Shown here one piece after another: positions 21,420 through 24,668 of a DNA stretch of 24,668 nt. The position numbers were made by a program, and so were the translations under genes. Position 1 is the first letter of the stretch. Each line of letters opens with the position of its first letter. This DNA comes from an uncultured Candidatus Saccharibacteria bacterium (GTDB lineage: Bacteria > Patescibacteriota > Saccharimonadia > Saccharimonadales > Saccharimonadaceae): assembly GCA_938049075.1 (NCBI GenBank), contig CALICZ010000117.1, forward strand, positions 1 to 24,668. The letters run 5' to 3'. The notes beneath the pieces are model-generated. The model worked only from the letters and a program-made list of their open reading frames with translations, ran no database searches and had not been told where the DNA came from.

Positions 21420-22360
21420 AACATCAGCGCCCATAGACAAGGGAATGATGAGTCGCCATGTATCGCAATCAACGCGTACACAATAATTCACATCCACGCA
21501 GCAGTAGGGTAAACGCAAAAGATGTATCATTGATCATCTTTAGGAGTGTAATATAACTTCGCACAATAATCCTTTTACGATGCATATGTTAATTTCGACC
21601 CCAGCTATGGCTGGAATTGAGCTGGGTTTGGCACTATGTGGGCTTTATGGGCATACGACGTATTTCAAGAGCGCATGTCTTCGATTATTGATCGATCTTA
21701 CTTCTCGTTCAGTAGGTTCACTTATGATATATGCGCCATCCAATGGAGAGAGAGTAAGGATAGAGCCGCGGGCACTTATATGTCCTGCAAAAGTAAAAGC
21801 AGACGCTTGTTCTATTGGAGGGAACACACTGCGCATATGTTCATACGTACGCAAAGCTACGTATGTTTATGTTTGTTCGCGTGTGAATGTGTTTGCGCGC
21901 AGTCTTTGTGACTGTATGCGCATTGGCTTGATATCGAACAAATAAGCTGACTGCAAAACCTGAGCACATACATGCTCCGGTCTCGTGCTTGCCTGGTATC
22001 ATGCTGGGTGTTGGTACGAGCCCCTCAGTCTATTAGCCATGGTTGCTTTGTTTGACATTTTATTTGTTTGGTATTTTTGTTATGTTTTCTACCCTGCTTG
22101 GGTTGACCGAGATTAAAAACTATACGATATCATGATTTGACTTTTTCGCAAAAAACATCTATGCTTTTTGACTGAAACCGATTCTGTAAAATATTTATTC
22201 AGAGGTCTGTTGCCCTGTATAGTATTTGCATTTTTTATGCTTTGTTATATAAAATGTTGTAAATTTGTTCTTGTTTTACAGAGTAGCTCCCCTGCCCTTT
22301 GCTGGATGCGCTAATACCCACACTATTTACAAGGCTAGCACTTTTGTTATCAACAGTTCC

Positions 22361-23287
22361 TTACCGATACGCTGCTCGGCCACTGACGCGGACATCGAGA
22401 TATTTGGGAGTGATGTGGTGCTGCGCTAGGTAGCGAATGGCTCGGGCGGCATCCTCGCTCTGCAGGCCAGCCGAGCGATCGACCGAGAACTTAACAGGAT
22501 ACTCCACCCCTGTAAACCAAACGTAGATTTGACGCGTCGTGCCAGCAGGCAGCGTAATCTTTTGGACGGTAAGCTGGTGGCGGCGGACGGCGCCGACGAC
22601 TTTGCCGATGAAGCCGAGAAATTGGTTGCTCGCGACGACTTGGTTATTGCGCGTACCGATACCACTGTCGTCCACTACCTCGATGCTTGGCCGTGACCCA
22701 TAAGCGCGGCGGAAGGCATGGCCCTCAGTCTCAACAAAGAGTTGCTGGCGATTAACCGTCCAGACCACTGCCGCTTGGCGCATAGCGAGAGTGATAGTGC
22801 TGCGCCCCAAGCCAGCTTGCTGCGTAGCTGGGAGCACTGCGGCCACCTCGGGGCAATCATGCGTCTGGAGATAGGCTGCCAGCCGACTAGTATTGAGCGC
22901 AAAGCGAAAGCGTTCTAGCGGATGGGTAGTGAGATAGTCGTTGATCTTGGCTTGGTAGAGCTGATGGTTGCTGGTGAGATTACCTGCAATAACTGGTGTC
23001 GCAATGACGTTATCAAGCGCAAACCACACTGCAGCCAGCAGCCCCACTACCACTCCAAGCGACAATGCCACATGGCGGCGCATCCGGCGCAAATCATGTG
23101 CATGCATACGTGGCGACCGCAGCTGCGCCTTAGACTCGCCCGCACTTGGGACACGGCTCACCAAGCTACCGGTCAGCGTACGGTTACGCCGGTAGGTGTA
23201 GGCGGTGCGCTGGAGCTGCTCTTCCCTCTTGTTTTTGGCAGCTCGGCGGCGCGCTGGTGGTGGTGTTTGTTTTGTGCGAAAGCCCAT
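22361..23287 (-). CDS. ftsQ: FtsQ-like cell-division protein
   Basis: 308 residues. A long, strongly basic cytoplasmic N-terminus (1-70, PARRRAAKNKREEQ and more Arg) is followed by one transmembrane helix (about 73-92, VALSLGVVVGLLAAVWFALD). Outside comes a POTRA-like segment (NDYLTTHPLERFRFALNTSRLAAYL, then PEVAAVLP), a beta-rich part, and a C-terminus ending in YLDVRVSGRAAYR, which resembles the end of FtsQ. FtsQ links early and late divisome proteins at the septum. The start at 23287 fits the family layout; TATAAT lies 13 nt upstream. murG nearby supports the assignment. Sequence identity to classical FtsQ is low, so the symbol is by architecture and context. Confidence 0.72.
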   Translation of the reverse strand: MGFRTKQTPPPARRRAAKNKREEQLQRTAYTYRRNRTLTGSLVSRVPSAGESKAQLRSPRMHAHDLRRMRRHVALSLGVVVGLLAAVWFALDNVIATPVIAGNLTSNHQLYQAKINDYLTTHPLERFRFALNTSRLAAYLQTHDCPEVAAVLPATQQAGLGRSTITLAMRQAAVVWTVNRQQLFVETEGHAFRRAYGSRPSIEVVDDSGIGTRNNQVVASNQFLGFIGKVVGAVRRHQLTVQKITLPAGTTRQIYVWFTGVEYPVKFSVDRSAGLQSEDAARAIRYLAQHHITPKYLDVRVSGRAAYR

Positions 23288-23300
23288 GATGCTACAGGCC

Positions 23301-23306
23301 ATTATA
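23301..23306 (-). promoter_or_regulatory. -10 box (TATAAT) of the ftsQ-like gene
   Basis: Perfect TATAAT on the minus strand, 13 nt before the ATG at 23287, giving a predicted leader of about 6 nt. Confidence 0.5.
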
Positions 23307-23421
23307 CCGTAGATGACTAGTTGTTGGCAAAAGCATCTAGGTATTAAACGATGTCTTCTTGGTACTATCCCCTGCCCTTCAGCACTAGGTAATTGCCTGA
23401 TTAACACCTTCCCATTATAAT

Positions 23422-23450
23422 TTGACATTTCTTGCTCTCCACTCCATACT
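23422..23450 (+). promoter_or_regulatory. Two-box promoter of the 23484 gene
   Basis: TTGACA (23422-23427) and CATACT (23445-23450) are 17 bp apart. The predicted start near 23457 gives a 27-nt leader containing GGGGA. Confidence 0.6.
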
Positions 23451-23483
23451 GGGAGCACTACAGTTAAGCGGGGAAATCGACAT

Positions 23484-23762
23484 ATGAAGACAGTCCATGC
23501 AACAAAAGAAGGAGCAACAATAGAGCTCACAAGAGACGAGATTCGTCTGATCGCAGCACTCGGCACCGAAGTGTTTCATGGGGCCTTTCGACAAGAGTGT
23601 GAAGACCTCTGGAATACTGTCGCTATGCCAATCTCTTTCAAGCGGTCTGGCGAGATACTAGACCAATTTTATGACACTCTCATTACAATCAGCAAGCTGC
23701 CTCCCTCTAAAGAGCGGCAGGAAATCGATGCACACTATCGGCCATTTGAGTTTGGGAGTTAA
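23484..23762 (+). CDS. Small hypothetical protein
   Basis: 92 residues, soluble, mixed charge and probably helical (ELTRDEIRLIAALGTEVFHGAF, then SGEILDQFYDTLITISKL). No recognised domain. GGGGA lies about 10 nt before the ATG, and a good two-box promoter precedes it. It is on the plus strand between the minus-strand murG and ftsQ-like genes, ending in front of a stem-loop shared with murG. Its transcription opposite to the division genes suggests an independent insertion. Confidence 0.6.
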   Translation: MKTVHATKEGATIELTRDEIRLIAALGTEVFHGAFRQECEDLWNTVAMPISFKRSGEILDQFYDTLITISKLPPSKERQEIDAHYRPFEFGS

Positions 23763-23818
23763 TAGCTTTTACCAGTGAGGGTGAGGCTTGTCTTATCTTG
23801 GCGCAGTGTTTTTAATGA

Positions 23819-23854
23819 AAATAATGTAGCATGAATTAACATGCTACATTATTT
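23819..23854. terminator. Bidirectional terminator between the 23484 gene and murG
   Basis: A perfect 15-bp stem (23819-23833/23840-23854, core TGTAGCATG and CATGCTACA) with loop AATTAA. Its A/T ends give T-rich flanks on both strands. It sits between two converging genes. Confidence 0.6.
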
Positions 23855-23926
23855 ACTAGTACTTTATGATGAGACCTTAGATACACTCTTACTCTTCCCC
23901 TTTCTATAAGAAGAGTCGGGTCACTT

Positions 23927-24668
23927 TTATCCTTTTCTAGTACGCTGAGCCACCTTCACCACCATTTGCGCTACATCGCGGGCGGCGTGGGGGCGTGCAT
24001 AGGTATGGAGGCGCTGAGCGAGCTGCTGACGCTGCGCAGGGTCGCGCACGAGGGTAAGAATGGCCTGGCTAAGGGCATCGCTCTGCTCTAAGGCGTCGTC
24101 TTGTAAAACAAGAGCAGCCTTGGCTTCAGCATAGATGGCGGCATTTTTGCGCTGGTCACCCAGGTGATGAGCCGGTACCAAGATAGCCGCCTGAGCTAGG
24201 CCAGCGAGCTCTTGTGTGAAGGTAGCACTAGCGCGTGATACTACTACATCGGCTGCGCCGAGCAATTGCGCCATATGCTCGAAAACGAAGGGTACGCAGT
24301 GAAAATCGGGGTGCTGCGGCGCTTTGGTTTGGGCAGCATCGTAATTGCCTTTGCCCGCCACCAGATAAACCTGCATGCCAGCAGCTAGCAAGTTATCGGC
24401 AGCGCGCAGCACCGCGTGATTGATAATGGCCGAGCCAAGACCACCACCGGTAGCAACGACTAATGGCTTGTGTGGATCGAGCGAGAAGGTCTGCCGTGCC
24501 TGCTGCCGCTGAGCCGCAGTGAGCGGACGAAAATCAGCGCCAATCGGCACCCCCACGTAGCGGCTACGCGATGCTGGATAGTGATAATGCTTGAGTGGCC
24601 AGCCTGTAGCAATCGCTGCTGCCCAACGTGCCATCACACGATTGGTCAGGCCGGGGCGAGCATCGGAG
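23927..24668 (-). CDS. murG: UDP-GlcNAc:lipid-linked muramyl-pentapeptide transferase MurG (C-terminal part)
   Basis: The frame runs off the right edge; about 246 residues are visible. The leading residues PGLTNRVMARWAA resemble the family stretch at the end of the N-terminal domain. The C-terminal GT-B domain has VVATGGGLGS (nucleotide-sugar loop), VPFVFEHMAQLLGAADVVVSRASATFTQELA and ILVPAHHLGDQRKNA, all typical of MurG. It adds N-acetylglucosamine to lipid I to make lipid II at the inner face of the membrane. An internal start would not give a working enzyme, so this is a truncation by the window, not a broken gene. Confidence 0.9.
   Translation of the reverse strand, partial: SDARPGLTNRVMARWAAAIATGWPLKHYHYPASRSRYVGVPIGADFRPLTAAQRQQARQTFSLDPHKPLVVATGGGLGSAIINHAVLRAADNLLAAGMQVYLVAGKGNYDAAQTKAPQHPDFHCVPFVFEHMAQLLGAADVVVSRASATFTQELAGLAQAAILVPAHHLGDQRKNAAIYAEAKAALVLQDDALEQSDALSQAILTLVRDPAQRQQLAQRLHTYARPHAARDVAQMVVKVAQRTRKG

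Larger units (their letters stand above)
20663..22360. other. 1.7-kb gene-poor region with many dyads
   Basis: No frame here is convincing: open frames overlap on both strands (for example at 21580-21945) and none has a domain or good start signal. It is not featureless. It holds a minus-strand terminator (20995-21033), hairpins at 21113-21298, CATACGT/ACGTATG (21842-21848/21859-21865), CAGTC-TTTGT-GACTG (21900-21914), and two mutually exclusive hairpins at 21600-21626. The stretch 22050-22280 is T-rich with several TTGAC words. It may contain one or more noncoding RNAs, or a decayed region. Confidence 0.45.

Noticed and set aside
21580..21945. 121-codon ORF and overlapping frames on both strands
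   Set aside because: Three frames overlap with similar length, none with a domain, and several hairpins fall inside; more likely chance in noncoding DNA.

Overview
The window looks like chromosomal DNA of a Patescibacteria/CPR bacterium, most likely a Saccharibacteria (TM7) relative. The evidence is indirect. Housekeeping proteins are compact (a DprA without an N-terminal SAM-type domain, a TopA without Cys-rich zinc ribbons). A sigma-70 region 4 domain is fused to winged-helix HARE-type domains. There is a lone response regulator with a huge Pro/Ala/His tail and no kinase beside it, and ftsQ-like and murG-like genes lie close together. UGA is used as a stop throughout. No tRNA, rRNA, CRISPR array, insertion sequence or phage gene was found.

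Layout. 1-1127: the tail of a gene entering from the left, a terminator, a small membrane protein (minus) and a gap rich in dyads. 1128-3014: response regulator with a frameshifted tail, then a small protein. 3080-6696: RsuA/RluB-type pseudouridine synthase, a two-helix membrane protein, a HELSH metalloprotease-like protein (minus) and Der GTPase. 6697-7450: a promoter, TTGAC repeats and a run of back-to-back perfect hairpins that I read as a large structured RNA. 7533-10437: COG0523/CobW-type GTPase (minus), Pth, TerC-like DUF475 membrane protein (minus). 10469-13063: a membrane-anchored trypsin-like protease and, divergently, a related protein that has lost the catalytic triad. 13064-13993: mostly noncoding, with a second candidate structured RNA ending in a minus-strand terminator. 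13994-19753: DprA, CDP-alcohol phosphatidyltransferase, TopA, and the sigma-region-4/HARE regulator preceded by a 26-codon leader ORF. 19925-20662: SAM methyltransferase. 20663-22360: about 1.7 kb without a convincing gene but with several dyads and a minus-strand terminator. 22361-24668: FtsQ-like protein, a small plus-strand gene and the C-terminal part of MurG.

The genes serve ribosome maturation and translation (Der, pseudouridine synthase, Pth), DNA topology and uptake (TopA, DprA), envelope growth and division (MurG, FtsQ-like, CDP-alcohol phosphatidyltransferase) and metal handling (CobW-type, TerC-like). Most sit singly behind their own promoter, usually an extended -10 only 6-10 nt from the start codon, so many mRNAs should be leaderless or nearly so. 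The most interesting parts are the large structured RNA candidate at 6796-7369, the leaderless promoter architecture, the protease/pseudoprotease pair, the second RNA candidate at 13661-13886, and a short element present twice (812-863 and 15761-15813) whose stem differs in sequence but is kept as a stem.
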